This document shows positions 25,091 to 34,829 of a stretch of DNA of 64,000 nt, piece after piece (within the stretch, counting starts at the first letter, position 1; every line of letters begins with the position of its first letter). Location: the NCBI RefSeq assembly GCF_014268785.2, contig NZ_JABWRD020000001.1, positions 62,001-126,000 on the forward strand, in the 5' to 3' direction. The translations under genes and the position numbers were made by a program. Under the pieces are notes generated by a model. The model was given only the letters and a program-made list of their open reading frames with translations. It was not told the origin of the DNA and did not search any database. The stretch comes from Pseudomonas shirazensis. GTDB taxonomy: Bacteria; Pseudomonadota; Gammaproteobacteria; Pseudomonadales; Pseudomonadaceae.

Positions 25091-27844
25091 ATGATCAAAA
25101 CCGCAATTGGCTCGCGCAGTGATGTGACCGTTGTCCTGCTGGGACACGATCAGTCAGGCAGCCGTGCCCGCGCACTGCATTACTATGCTCAGGCTGGCGT
25201 ACCTTGCATGGCCCTCGAGCCGCTTTCCGAAATGAGCGCCGCCGGGGTCTGGCTTGATCATCTGAGCATGTTGCTCAAGCAAGTGCAGACGCCTTTCGTC
25301 AGCTTGGCGCTGGACACCGATTTTGTCTTGCCCACCGCGCTTGATCAGGCAGCAGCGTGTTTGCACGCGCAGCCTCAGGCCGTGGCTGCACAAGGTTATG
25401 TGTTGGCTTACGCAGCCGCCAGCAGTGAGGTTGCATATCATAAGGTTGGTTCGGCGTTTGCGCCGCTGCAAGCGCCTGACGCTGTTGCGCGGCTGACGCA
25501 GTATGCCAAGGCCGGGCAGCAGGCCTGGCGCGCAGTGCAGCGCGTGGCGATCCTGCAAGCCGCAGTGGCAGCAGCGCCGAGCGAGTTGGATTTCGCTGGC
25601 ATGCGCGTGGCGTTGTCCTTGGCGCTGCTGGCTCAGGGTGAAGTTGTCCAGCTTGAACAGACCGACGTGCTCGCCGAGTGGCAAGCCGGTGACGCGGCCT
25701 GTTCCGCCCGCGAGGAGCGCCTGACCCAGACTGTCCGCGCCCTGCGTGAATGGGACGAGGCGCGCGATGGCTTGTGTGCCGGTGATGACGGCTTCGTCCT
25801 GCTCAACCAGTTTGTTCGCAACAGTTACGACCTGATCGCGGCGCCGTTGATTTTCACTTCAAAGTGGACCAGCGTGATCGACGATCCGCAGCGCGACTTT
25901 GAGCCGCGCCAGGACGTGCAACTGCCTTACTACAATGGCGCCCTGTTTGCCCAACTGACCGAGCTTGAGTTTCTCAATCACGCCTGGCCGACTGGCCAGC
26001 AGCACCAGCAGGCCCTTGAAGGGGTATGGGTACGTCAGCGCGATCTGCTGGTGCAACACCCCAACGACACTGCCGAGAGTTTGCAGTACCGCTACTGGCA
26101 AGCCTTCGCCATGGGCATGTTCAACGCTGATGTGTGCCGTGAGCTGCTGGCGAGCCTCTCTGCCGAGGCAGATGCGCAACGCCGGCATGAGCTGGTGGAC
26201 TGGCTGGCACGGCTGGAGCAAGTGCCTGCTGTGGATAATCTGCAGCAATTGCAGGTCACGCCGTCGGGGCACGTGCTTGCCGCAATTGCTGCAGCCACCC
26301 CGGACGCGAGCGCTCATAAGCGCGTGCTGGCGCACCTGCACCAGCACGCCCCTGCGCAGCTCGCTTATGTCGTGCTTGACCTGGAAAACGACGACCTTGC
26401 CTTGCAAGCGACCTTTGACAGCCTGCTGGCCAGCGGCCTGCGCAACTTCAAACTATTGGTGCTCAAAGCCGGGAAACCGCCGACCATCACCACGCCGCGC
26501 GACACTCTGCATTTCATCCAGGTCAGTGATAGCAACTGGGTCAAGCATCTCAATCAAGCTGTGGCGCAACTGCCAAGCGAATGGTTGCTGCTGCTCGAGG
26601 CTGGCGACGTATTGCTCCCGGGCGGTTTGCTCCGGCTGCAGGTTGAACTGAGCGAAGCGCCTGCCTGCCAGGCGATCGCTGCCAATGAAGTCCAGCGTGA
26701 CGACGAGGGTCGGCTGCATAGTGTCACGCGGCCGGGTGCCAACCTCGACCTGCTGCGTAGCCAGCCTGGGCTGATGGCGCGGCACTGGTTGCTGCGCCGT
26801 CAGGCCTTGCTCGATCTGGGTGGCTACAGCGAAGCCCATCCCAACGCGGCTGAGCTTGACGTGTTGCTGCGCCTGGTCGAAAGCCAGGGGGTGGCCAGCC
26901 TGGCGCACATGGACGAGTTCCTTGTGATTGGGCGCCAAGCGTCGCCGGCGTCCAAGCGCGACGCAGTAGCAGTCGTCAATCGCCACCTGACGCAATTGGG
27001 CTATCGCAGCCACGTCAACGATCAGGGCGCGTCTGGGCTGGTGATTGATTTCCGTCACAGCAGCACACCGCTGGTGAGCATTCTGCTGGCGTTCGAGGGC
27101 AACCTGGCGCAACTGCAGGCGTCCCTGACCTCGGTACTGCAGCGTACCCGTTACCCGCGCTACGAAATCATCGTCGCGGGTGCCGATCAGGCATTTGCCA
27201 GCGAGGCGGCTGCACGGGCATTGGGCGGGCGTGTACGTCTGGTCAGCGCGGCGCCTGGTGCGTCGCGCAGTGATCTGCTGAACCTGGCGGCCAGCCAGGC
27301 GCGCGGCGACTACCTGCTGTTGTTGTCCACGCGCTGTCATGTTGTGACCCCGGCCTGGATTGAAGGCTTGCTCAACGAAGCCCAGCGCCCTGAGGTAGGG
27401 GTGGTCGGTGCCCGCCTGCTTGAAGCTGCTGACGGCAGCCTGGCGCATGCCGGCTACGAGCTGCTCGCCGGGCCACAGGTGTACTCGCCATGGCGGGGCC
27501 TGTCGATGCTCCAGGCAGCCAGCAACAGCTGGGCCTCATCGGTGCGCAGCTGTGCGGCGGTCTCGGCGGATTGCCTGATGGTGCGCAAGGATGTGTTCGA
27601 CCAATGTGGTGGTCTGCAAGGACTGGGCGGGGCCGATATCAATCTGTGCCTGGCTGCCAAGGAAGCCGGCCTGATGGTGGTGTGGACACCACGTTCGCAG
27701 TTGCTGCTCAGCACTGCCGACAGCGTGGTTGCAGATCCTGCAGCAGCGCTGGCCGAGCGCTGGCCTGGGGCCTTCCATGGCGAGGCGCAGTTCGGCCACG
27801 CCTGCCTCCCACACTCGCAGCAAGCGTGGCTCGCGCAGCTGTAA
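25091..27844 (+). CDS. Large glycosyltransferase with tandem GT2 modules
   Basis: 917 residues. The N-terminal ~200 form a GT2-like fold segment (DVTVVLLGHDQSGSRARALH). A helical middle (~215-390, with an FVRNSYDLIAAPLIFTSKW stretch) follows. Then come two GT2-like modules beginning about 420 and 658. The last contains RPEVGVVGARLLEAADGSLA and SADCLMVRKDVFDQCGGLQG, clearly paralogous to modules in the two neighbouring giants (RPEVGVVGPML, RPEVGAVGSKL). It starts 53 bp after the first glycosyltransferase and ends with an intrinsic terminator, closing that transcription unit. Predicted to act on flagellin. Which modules are catalytic is unclear, because no classical DxD stands out in the last two. 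Confidence 0.8.
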   Translation: MIKTAIGSRSDVTVVLLGHDQSGSRARALHYYAQAGVPCMALEPLSEMSAAGVWLDHLSMLLKQVQTPFVSLALDTDFVLPTALDQAAACLHAQPQAVAAQGYVLAYAAASSEVAYHKVGSAFAPLQAPDAVARLTQYAKAGQQAWRAVQRVAILQAAVAAAPSELDFAGMRVALSLALLAQGEVVQLEQTDVLAEWQAGDAACSAREERLTQTVRALREWDEARDGLCAGDDGFVLLNQFVRNSYDLIAAPLIFTSKWTSVIDDPQRDFEPRQDVQLPYYNGALFAQLTELEFLNHAWPTGQQHQQALEGVWVRQRDLLVQHPNDTAESLQYRYWQAFAMGMFNADVCRELLASLSAEADAQRRHELVDWLARLEQVPAVDNLQQLQVTPSGHVLAAIAAATPDASAHKRVLAHLHQHAPAQLAYVVLDLENDDLALQATFDSLLASGLRNFKLLVLKAGKPPTITTPRDTLHFIQVSDSNWVKHLNQAVAQLPSEWLLLLEAGDVLLPGGLLRLQVELSEAPACQAIAANEVQRDDEGRLHSVTRPGANLDLLRSQPGLMARHWLLRRQALLDLGGYSEAHPNAAELDVLLRLVESQGVASLAHMDEFLVIGRQASPASKRDAVAVVNRHLTQLGYRSHVNDQGASGLVIDFRHSSTPLVSILLAFEGNLAQLQASLTSVLQRTRYPRYEIIVAGADQAFASEAAARALGGRVRLVSAAPGASRSDLLNLAASQARGDYLLLLSTRCHVVTPAWIEGLLNEAQRPEVGVVGARLLEAADGSLAHAGYELLAGPQVYSPWRGLSMLQAASNSWASSVRSCAAVSADCLMVRKDVFDQCGGLQGLGGADINLCLAAKEAGLMVVWTPRSQLLLSTADSVVADPAAALAERWPGAFHGEAQFGHACLPHSQQAWLAQL

Positions 27845-27863
27845 TAGCTGGCGCGGGAATTGC

Positions 27864-27892
27864 AAAAGCCGGGTCATGGACCCGGCTTTTTT
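27864..27892 (+). terminator. Intrinsic terminator after second glycosyltransferase
   Basis: AAAAGCCGGGTC-ATG-GACCCGGCTTTTTT: GCCGGGTC/GACCCGGC pair perfectly (extended by A-U pairs) and are followed by six T. This is the clearest break inside the glycosylation island. Confidence 0.92.
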
Positions 27893-27909
27893 ATGCCGGT
27901 GGCAATTTA

Positions 27910-27937
27910 TTGACAGGTCGCAGGCCTGATGTAGGCG
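27910..27937 (+). promoter_or_regulatory. Possible sigma-70 promoter of the wbqC-led operon
   Basis: A perfect -35 TTGACA (27910-27915) is followed 16 bases later by a poor -10 TAGGCG. It lies just past the terminator and 22 bases before the next start codon, where a promoter is logically needed. The weak -10 keeps confidence low. Confidence 0.35.
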
Positions 27938-27958
27938 CGCTGCGCGATGGGATCGGGG

Positions 27959-28660
27959 ATGCACAAGAAAGTCGCTGTGCTGCAGTCGAATTACATTCCA
28001 TGGAAGGGCTATTTTGACCTGATCGCCAGCGTTGATGCCTTCGTCTTTTACGACGATGTGCAGTACACCCGGCGCGACTGGCGCAACCGCAACAAGATCA
28101 AGACCGCGCAAGGCGAACACTGGTTGACGGTGCCGGTCAAGAACAAAGGCCGTTTCGAGCAGTTGATCAACGAAGTCGAAGTCAGCGATCCAGGCTGGGC
28201 CGAGCAGCATTGGAAAACCATTGCCATGAGCTACCGTCGCGCGCCGTGTTTCGCCGAGATGGAAGGCAAGGTACGGGCGATCTACGAGCAAGCGGCCGAG
28301 CTCAGCCTCCTGTCGCAGATCAACCAGCACTTGATCAGCGCTTTGTGTCCGCTGCTGGGGATATCCACGCGGTTGTACCGCTCGGAAGATCTGGGGCGAG
28401 CTGACGGCAAGAACGAGCGCCTGATCCACCTGTGCCAGGCACTCGGCGCCAGCGATTACCTGTCCGGGCCTGCGGCCAGTTGCTATCTGGACCAAGCGGC
28501 ATTCGCTGCAGCAGGGCTGGGGCTGGATTACATGAACTATGACGGCTATCCGGTTTACCCGCAGTTGCATGGCGAGTTTCTGCACGGCGTAAGCGTGATC
28601 GATCTGCTGTTCAACACCGGCAGTGATGCTGCAGCGTTCCTGCAGCGCCGTCCGGCCTGA
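27959..28660 (+). CDS. WbqC-like family protein
   Basis: The start MHKKVAVLQSNYIPWKGYFD is the hallmark of the WbqC family (PF08889), proteins found in O-antigen and flagellin-glycan clusters whose exact reaction is not settled. Later conserved pieces include FYDDVQYTRRDWRNRNKIKT, WLTVPVKNKGRF, and near the C-terminus YPVYPQLHGEF. About 233 aa, normal. The ATG at 27959 is chosen by this family N-terminus. An ATG four codons earlier is also in frame. It is the first gene after a terminator and leads a tightly packed run ending with the WecE-like aminotransferase. Confidence 0.88.
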   Translation: MHKKVAVLQSNYIPWKGYFDLIASVDAFVFYDDVQYTRRDWRNRNKIKTAQGEHWLTVPVKNKGRFEQLINEVEVSDPGWAEQHWKTIAMSYRRAPCFAEMEGKVRAIYEQAAELSLLSQINQHLISALCPLLGISTRLYRSEDLGRADGKNERLIHLCQALGASDYLSGPAASCYLDQAAFAAAGLGLDYMNYDGYPVYPQLHGEFLHGVSVIDLLFNTGSDAAAFLQRRPA

Positions 28661-28679
28661 ACTGATCCTGGAGTTTCTG

Positions 28680-31600
28680 ATGTCCAATACCGCGCAACCA
28701 GGCGCTCAACCTTACGACGCAGCGCTCGCGCGACTGCGTTTGATGTATGCCAAGCCAGAGCATCCCTACTACATCATGGCGCCTGGGTATCGCGAGACAT
28801 CGTCAGGCATCGTCTCGATGCACTACTTGTGTCACGTGCTCAACCTTAGTGGTCGCGAGGCGTATATCCACGCCAGCGGCGCGGTGAACCCTGAGCTGAA
28901 GACGCCAGCGCTCGATGCGGGCGTGCGTGAACGGCACCGGGCACAAGGCAAGGTGCCGATTGCGGTGTATCCAGAAGTGGTCTCGGGCAATCCGTTGCTG
29001 GCAGCCGTGGTTGCGCGGTTCATGCTTAACTTCGAGAAGTTCATCACCGGCAAGGACATGCAGGCAAGTCCCGACGACCTGATGTTCTACTACGCGGCGC
29101 GGCTTGCCGAAGCGCAGGGTTTTCCGGATGGCGACCTGCTTTGCCTGCCTACCATCGATATCGAATTGTTTGCAGGCGGTGCCCCCGCAGTGGTGCGTGA
29201 AGGCAGCTACCTGTATCACAACCGCTATCCACTCGAGCGCATCGACTACACCCAGTTGCCGGAGCAGGTTCGCCTGCTCAGTATCGCCAACCCCTTGAGC
29301 CTGTCCGAGTTGGCCGAGGTGTTGCGCAAGGCCGAGGTGCTCTACACCTACGAATGGTCGATGACCTGCGTGATCGCCGTACTCTGCGGATGCCCGGTCA
29401 TCTTCATGGCGGGGGTCGGCATCGACCGTGAGTTCCTCGACAACAGCTTCTTTGGCTGCATCGGTTTTGCCATGAGTGATGAAACGGATGCGCTGCAGCG
29501 CGCCAGGGCAAGCCTTGGTGCTGCCTTGCCGCGCTACGTCGAGCGCACCGCACCGTTCTGGCAGCAGCTTGACGTGTTCATCGACAAAACCCAGCGTGCC
29601 GCGCGCCTTGAAGCTGCAGGTAATCTGCTGGGCATCCTCGACTGGATCCGCCAGCGCCGCCCTCAGCCCGCGCAACTGCAGGCCATCAAGCAGCGTCTGG
29701 AGCAACTGGGGGCGCCGCGCATTGCCGTGCTGGTGATTGACCGAGGCGATCAGGTGGCTTTGGCTGCCACCGTGGACAGTCTGGTTCACAGCCGCTATCA
29801 GCAGCTGCAGATCGTCGTTCTGGGCAGGGGCCAGCCCAAGCAGAGCAATATCGAATGGCTGGCGACGGATCCACAGCAGCCGCTGGCTGCTATCAATGCG
29901 TGGTTGAGCGGTAGCCAGAGCCCCTGGCTGATGCTGGTCGAGGCGGGCACGACATTCATCCACAGCGGCCTGCTGCTGACCGCAGTAGGCTTGGCTGAAG
30001 CCGCCAGCGACTGTCTGGCGGTATACGCAGACGAGGCGTCGCGTGGCGATGATGGCGCCGTCGAACTCTGCTTGCGCCCCGATCTCAATCTCGACCTGTT
30101 GCTGTCGCGCCCAGCAGAGCTGGCAAGGCACTGGCTATACCGGCGTGAAGCCCTACAGCAGGGATTCAGCTGCGCTGCCGGGCGTGCGTTCGAACTTGAG
30201 TTGCAGCTGCGCCTGCTCAGCGAACACGGCCTGGGCTGTGTCGCCCACGCCAGTCAAACGCTGCTCATAGCGCAGGTGCCCGGCCAGGTGCCGTGCAGCG
30301 ACGAACAGGTGGTGATCGGCGCTCATTTGCAGGCGCGCGGTTATGTCGACGCGCGGGTGTTGGCGCAGTCGCACGGTGGCTATCGCATTGAATATGGACT
30401 GCAGTCTCCGGCACTGGTCAGTATCGTGATTTACCTGGAGGGGCAACTGCAGCAGTTTCAACGCTGCCTCGACAGCCTGCTGACACAGACGTCCTACAGC
30501 GATTACCAGGTGCTGTTGATCGAGCCGGGCACAGACGACCCTGCTCGCCAGGCCTGGCTCGACCAGCTCGAGCAGATAGGTGCGGGCCGTTTCGAGGTGC
30601 TGCGATTTGCCCCCGGTCAGGCGCCTGCGGCCATGTGCAACGCGGCGGCGCAGGAAGCTCGCGGCGAGTATCTGCTCTGGCTCAGTGCCTGTAGCGTCCT
30701 GCTCGAGCCAGGCTGGCTGCAGGCGCTGCTCAATCACGCGCAGCGCCCGGAAGTCGGCGCGGTGGGCAGCAAGTTGCTCAACCGCGACGGCAGCATTGCT
30801 CAGGGAGGTTTGGTACTCGGCCTGTCGGGCTCGGTCGGGCCGGCATTTGCGGGCGTATCCGCCCAGGCCCCCGGCTACATGGACCGCCTTTGCCTGGACC
30901 AGAATTACTCAGCGCTGGGCGGTGAATGCCTGATGCTACGCCGGGCGCTATTCATTGAAATGGGCGGCTTTGATGCCGCTCCTTTGCTCTCCTGCTGGAC
31001 CGCAGTCGATCTGTGTCTGAAGCTGCAACGTTCCGGCTACCTGAATGTCTGGACACCGCATGCGCGGCTGCTGCTCGATGCCGAGCCAGTGCCGGCGCCC
31101 AGCGCTGATCAGGAAGATGCGCTGTATGCCCGCTGGTTGCCCGCGCTGGCACGCGATCCAGCCTATAACCGCAATCTGTCGCTAACTGCCGGAAAAAGCT
31201 TCAGCCTGGAAACCAACGCGTTGAGCTGGCGGCCGGTACAGCACATCCTGCCAACAGTGCTGGCCTGCGCGGCAGGTCCGCAGCCCCTGGGCAGGGCGCG
31301 CTTGCTGTTGCCGTTCATGGCCTTGCGCGACTGCGGCGAGCTCGATGGCGCGGTGACTGCCGGGATGCTGTCGCCGGTCGAAATCGAGCGTTTCGAACCG
31401 ACCAGCGTAATTGTCCAGCGCCCCTGCGATGACGCCGGTCTGCTTGCGCTGCGGCGCCTGCGGGCGTTTTCGGCGGTTTTCAAAGTTTACGATCTGGACG
31501 GCTATCTGCCGGAGATGTCCTTGCCCGGTGGATTCTCTGCCGCCGAGCTGCAGCAGCGGCTGCAGCATGGCATCAGCCAGGCCGATCGGGTGTTGGTAAG

Positions 31601-32213
31601 CACTCCGGCGCTGGCGCAGCTGTTGCAGGCTGAGCATGAAGATGTGCGCCTGCTGGAAAGCGCGTTGCCGAGTAGCTGGGGGCGCCTGCAAGGCGGCCGC
31701 GGCAAGGGCAGCAAGCCGCGTGTGGGCTGGCTGGGCGACAAAGACGCGGACTTGCTTGCCGAGGTCATACCGGCGTTGGCAGGGGCGGTCGAATGGGTCG
31801 TGCTGGGCGATTGCCCAGCCGCCTTGCGTGGCTGGCTGACAGCCTGGCATCCGCAGGTCGACGACAGCCGTCTGGGCCAGGCTTTGGCAGAGCTGGATCT
31901 GGATCTGGCACTGGTGCCCATGCGTGAATCTTTTGCCAACGCCTGCTCGGGCGATCTGCGCATTCTGCAGCATGCAGCCTGTGGCCAGCCGGTGATCTGC
32001 AGCCGGGTTGCAGGGTTTGTCGGTGGCGAGGTGTTGCCGTTGACGCGCGTAAGCAATGAAGCGGCAGATTGGGTCCGGGCAATCAGACTGCACCTGGACG
32101 ATCAACAGGCGTCAGCCCAGTTGGGCGCTGCCCTGCAGGCCCAGATACGTAACGACTGGCTACTCGAAGGCGACCGACTGCAAGCATGGCGGCGTGCCTG
32201 GTTGCCAGATTGA
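28680..32213 (+). CDS. Giant multidomain glycosyltransferase, paralog of the first
   Basis: 1177 residues. The N-terminal ~330 residues (PYYIMAPGYRETSSGIVSMH, VLYTYEWSMTCVIAVLCGCP) look like a GT-B-type fold that differs from the other two giants. ~346-560 and ~577-800 are GT2-like modules (IAVLVIDRGDQVALAATVDS; ALVSIVIYLEGQLQQFQRCL). ~870-1177 is a C-terminal GT-B-like domain (RVGWLGDKDADLLAEVIPAL, ILQHAACGQPVICSRVAGFV) with the same layout as the C-terminus of the protein at 21456. The ATG at 28680 is used (GGAG upstream). The in-frame ATG at 28623 lies inside the WbqC gene. Together with its paralogs it probably assembles a flagellin glycan chain. Confidence 0.82.
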   Translation: MSNTAQPGAQPYDAALARLRLMYAKPEHPYYIMAPGYRETSSGIVSMHYLCHVLNLSGREAYIHASGAVNPELKTPALDAGVRERHRAQGKVPIAVYPEVVSGNPLLAAVVARFMLNFEKFITGKDMQASPDDLMFYYAARLAEAQGFPDGDLLCLPTIDIELFAGGAPAVVREGSYLYHNRYPLERIDYTQLPEQVRLLSIANPLSLSELAEVLRKAEVLYTYEWSMTCVIAVLCGCPVIFMAGVGIDREFLDNSFFGCIGFAMSDETDALQRARASLGAALPRYVERTAPFWQQLDVFIDKTQRAARLEAAGNLLGILDWIRQRRPQPAQLQAIKQRLEQLGAPRIAVLVIDRGDQVALAATVDSLVHSRYQQLQIVVLGRGQPKQSNIEWLATDPQQPLAAINAWLSGSQSPWLMLVEAGTTFIHSGLLLTAVGLAEAASDCLAVYADEASRGDDGAVELCLRPDLNLDLLLSRPAELARHWLYRREALQQGFSCAAGRAFELELQLRLLSEHGLGCVAHASQTLLIAQVPGQVPCSDEQVVIGAHLQARGYVDARVLAQSHGGYRIEYGLQSPALVSIVIYLEGQLQQFQRCLDSLLTQTSYSDYQVLLIEPGTDDPARQAWLDQLEQIGAGRFEVLRFAPGQAPAAMCNAAAQEARGEYLLWLSACSVLLEPGWLQALLNHAQRPEVGAVGSKLLNRDGSIAQGGLVLGLSGSVGPAFAGVSAQAPGYMDRLCLDQNYSALGGECLMLRRALFIEMGGFDAAPLLSCWTAVDLCLKLQRSGYLNVWTPHARLLLDAEPVPAPSADQEDALYARWLPALARDPAYNRNLSLTAGKSFSLETNALSWRPVQHILPTVLACAAGPQPLGRARLLLPFMALRDCGELDGAVTAGMLSPVEIERFEPTSVIVQRPCDDAGLLALRRLRAFSAVFKVYDLDGYLPEMSLPGGFSAAELQQRLQHGISQADRVLVSTPALAQLLQAEHEDVRLLESALPSSWGRLQGGRGKGSKPRVGWLGDKDADLLAEVIPALAGAVEWVVLGDCPAALRGWLTAWHPQVDDSRLGQALAELDLDLALVPMRESFANACSGDLRILQHAACGQPVICSRVAGFVGGEVLPLTRVSNEAADWVRAIRLHLDDQQASAQLGAALQAQIRNDWLLEGDRLQAWRRAWLPD

Positions 32214-32281
32214 GCGGCGTCAGCCACATGACAACGATCATGGCGGACATCGCTCCGATCCATGCAGGAGAAACGGCATAG

Positions 32282-33010
32282 ATGAACAACACACTCGATA
32301 CTTTCATTGGCGCTTACAGCGACAGTTTCGGCTACGCCTACGACAACAACATCATGCTGAACTGGTACCCGCGGCGGATCATGGAGCTTTGCGGCCCTGA
32401 GCTCAGCTTGCTGGAACTGGGTATCGGGCATGGTTTCTCAACCAATCGATTCTCTCGCTATTTCAACTCGCACACTGTGATCGATGGTTCGCCTTCGGTA
32501 ATTGCCCAGTTCCAGGCGCAATACCCGGACAGCCCGGCGCACATCGTCGAAGGCTATTTTGAAACCTTCGAAACCGATCAGCGTTTTGACCTTATCGTCA
32601 TGGGCTTTGTCCTTGAGCATGTCGAAGACCCGCAGGTAGTGCTGCGCCACTTCCGCCAGTACCTCAAGCCCAATGGCCGCTGTTTTGTTCTGGTGCCCAA
32701 TGCACAATCGCTGCACCGGCGCTTCGGCCATGCCGCTGGGCTGCTTGATGACATGATGGTGCTGGGGCAGGGCGATCATGAACTGGGGCATCTGCGCGCC
32801 TACTCATTGGACACACTGACGCAAGAGCTCGAGCAGGCGGGTTTGCAGGTTGTGCGCAAGGAAGGCCTGTTTCTCAAGCCGTTCATGACCTCGCAGATGA
32901 AATCACTCGAACTCAGCGAAAGCATTACCACTGCCATGTGCACCGTGGCCATCGATTACCCGGAGCTCAGCTGCGCGCTGATGCTCGAAGCGACTGTCGT
33001 CGACCTATGA
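32282..33010 (+). CDS. SAM-dependent methyltransferase (class I)
   Basis: A 242-residue Rossmann methyltransferase. Motif I is LLELGIGHGFSTNRF (about residues 39-53), with an acidic residue after strand 2 (VIDGS). The post-II region FDLIVMGFVLEHVEDPQVVL is typical of the Methyltransf_11/23 type. The stop overlaps the ATG of the next gene, so they are translationally coupled. In P. syringae the flagellin sugar carries a 2-O-methyl group. A sugar O-methyltransferase role here is an inference from neighbours, not from the sequence itself. Confidence 0.85.
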   Translation: MNNTLDTFIGAYSDSFGYAYDNNIMLNWYPRRIMELCGPELSLLELGIGHGFSTNRFSRYFNSHTVIDGSPSVIAQFQAQYPDSPAHIVEGYFETFETDQRFDLIVMGFVLEHVEDPQVVLRHFRQYLKPNGRCFVLVPNAQSLHRRFGHAAGLLDDMMVLGQGDHELGHLRAYSLDTLTQELEQAGLQVVRKEGLFLKPFMTSQMKSLELSESITTAMCTVAIDYPELSCALMLEATVVDL

Positions 33011-33855
33011 AAAGCCTGGTGATCGGCAGCACTTCGACCCTCGGCAAAGCAATCGCCCAAGCGCTGACACGCCACGGTCCGGTCCAGTTGGCGGGGCGCC
33101 GCGAGGCTGACATTGTGTTTGACCTGAGTCGGTTGGATAGGCCGGTCTGCGGGCAACCGTTCGATGTAGTGGTGCACGCCGCAGCCGATTTCGGTGGCAC
33201 AGAGCCTGAAGATCTGGTGCGTGCCGAGCAGGTCAACAGCGTCGGTGCGCTGGCAGCCTGTCGCCTGGCCGAACAGTGTGGCGCACGGCACTTCATTCTG
33301 TTGTCATCGCGCTGGGCCGCGCATCAAGCGCAAGACCCGTATTACGGTATCTACGCGCTGTCCAAACGGCACGCCGAAGAAGTCGTCAGCCTGTACTGCC
33401 AGTCACGGGGCATGGCCCTGACGATTCTGCGTATCAGCCAGGTCTATGACAGTCAGGCCCAGTGTCGAATCCATCAACCGCTGCTGTACGCCATTGCCGA
33501 CAGTGCAGCCGCCGGCAACACGGTCAAGCTGTACGGCAGCAACGACCCTCGTCGCAACTACCTGCACGTCGATGATCTCGCCGAGATCTGCGCACGGGTC
33601 GCCGAGCAGCGGGTCGAGGGCTTGCACAACTGTGGCCATCCAGAAGACCCGCGCCTGTCGCAGATTGCTCGAGCGGCGTTCGAGGCTTTCGGTCAGCCGG
33701 TTGATGTGCAGTTTCTGCCGGATCGGGCCGATATCCCCGATCTGCCAATGTTCGCCTGCGCGCACGCGCTGTTCGAACGGATTGGCTACGCGCCCAAGGT
33801 GGATATCCGGCGCGGCTTCGAATTGATGCGGGCACAGCGAGGGATGCACGGATGA
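33007..33855 (+). CDS. NAD(P)-dependent sugar epimerase/reductase-like (SDR)
   Basis: An extended short-chain dehydrogenase of 282 residues. The nucleotide-binding loop is GSTSTLG (GxxxxxG) near the N-terminus. The catalytic Tyr/Lys pair is YALSK (about residues 117-121), with a Ser in LLSSRWA. RRNYLHVDDLAEICARV is the typical NDP-sugar enzyme segment. It likely modifies an NDP-sugar (epimerase or 4-ketoreductase, as in RmlD/GalE relatives). It starts inside the stop of the methyltransferase (ATGA) and its own stop overlaps the next start by 4 bp, showing a tight operon. Confidence 0.85.
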   Translation: MKSLVIGSTSTLGKAIAQALTRHGPVQLAGRREADIVFDLSRLDRPVCGQPFDVVVHAAADFGGTEPEDLVRAEQVNSVGALAACRLAEQCGARHFILLSSRWAAHQAQDPYYGIYALSKRHAEEVVSLYCQSRGMALTILRISQVYDSQAQCRIHQPLLYAIADSAAAGNTVKLYGSNDPRRNYLHVDDLAEICARVAEQRVEGLHNCGHPEDPRLSQIARAAFEAFGQPVDVQFLPDRADIPDLPMFACAHALFERIGYAPKVDIRRGFELMRAQRGMHG

Positions 33856-34829
33856 GAACGGTAATGGTCACCGGCGTGGGCGCCATCATGGGCTATGGCC
33901 TGCTAAAATCGCTGCGTGCGGCCGACCCCGCAGTGCGCCTGGTCGGCACCGATATCTATGACGATGCGGTCGGCCGGGCATGGTGCGATGTGTTCGAACA
34001 GGCGCCGCTGACTGCCGATGCCAACTACGGCCACTGGCTACAGCAGGTAGTGCTCAGGTACCAGGTCGACTTGCTGATTCCGGGCATCGAGCAGGATGTC
34101 CACTGGCTTTGCGACCACCGTGCGCTGCTGGCGAAGACGAGTACTCAGGTGGCGCTCAATACCCAGGCTCTGATCGACTTGTCGCGCGACAAGTGGGCCA
34201 TGGATCAGGCCCTGCTGGCGCTTGGCGAGCGCTGCCGCATCCCAAGCCTGATCGCTGGTGATTTCCATTCGCTGAAGCAGGCTCTGGGTCTGCCGTTTCT
34301 GCTCAAGCCGCGCAAGGGTTATGCCTCCAAAGGGCTGGTATGGGTCCACCAGGAGCAGGACTTCACGCCTTATGCGCCGCTTGTCGGTGAGGTGATGATG
34401 GCGCAGCCGATCATTGGCACTGCAGCTCAGGAGTACACCGTGGCGGTGTTCGGCGACGGCCTGGGCAATGCCGGTGCGAGCATTGCCTTCCAGCGCAGTC
34501 TGGCCTCCGACGGTTCGACCGCCAAGGCGTGGGTCTATCAGGCCGATAGCCTGGACGGCACCGTCGCCCGATTGTGCCGTGCGTTCAAACCGGTGGGTCC
34601 GACCAATCTGCAGTTTCGCCGCGATGACCAGGGCGGCTGGCGCTTGCTCGAGATCAATCCGCGGATTTCTTCGACCAGCTCGATCCGTACTGCCTTTGGC
34701 TACAACGAGGCGGCGATGTGCCTGGACTATTATCTGGACGGTAGGATTGCCCAGCAGCCGACACTCAGGCAGGGCTTCGCGGTCCGCTACATAGAGGATC
34801 TCGTTGTCTATGATCGGCATCATTTCTGA
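33852..34829 (+). CDS. ATP-grasp family ligase
   Basis: 325 residues. N-terminal pre-ATP-grasp fold MVTGVGAIMGYGLLKSLRAA, then an ATP-grasp domain: the ATP-binding Lys in LPFLLKPRKGYASKGLVWV (glycine-rich loop), and the metal-binding segment WRLLEINPRISSTSSIRTAF. This is like the carbamoyl-phosphate synthase large-chain/PylC type, which joins a carboxylate to an amine or other nucleophile via an acyl phosphate. In this operon the obvious partner is the amino sugar made by the WecE-like enzyme, so it may make an amide or peptide-like cap. That is a hypothesis. It overlaps the phosphoesterase gene by 20 bp. Confidence 0.87.
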   Translation: MRTVMVTGVGAIMGYGLLKSLRAADPAVRLVGTDIYDDAVGRAWCDVFEQAPLTADANYGHWLQQVVLRYQVDLLIPGIEQDVHWLCDHRALLAKTSTQVALNTQALIDLSRDKWAMDQALLALGERCRIPSLIAGDFHSLKQALGLPFLLKPRKGYASKGLVWVHQEQDFTPYAPLVGEVMMAQPIIGTAAQEYTVAVFGDGLGNAGASIAFQRSLASDGSTAKAWVYQADSLDGTVARLCRAFKPVGPTNLQFRRDDQGGWRLLEINPRISSTSSIRTAFGYNEAAMCLDYYLDGRIAQQPTLRQGFAVRYIEDLVVYDRHHF

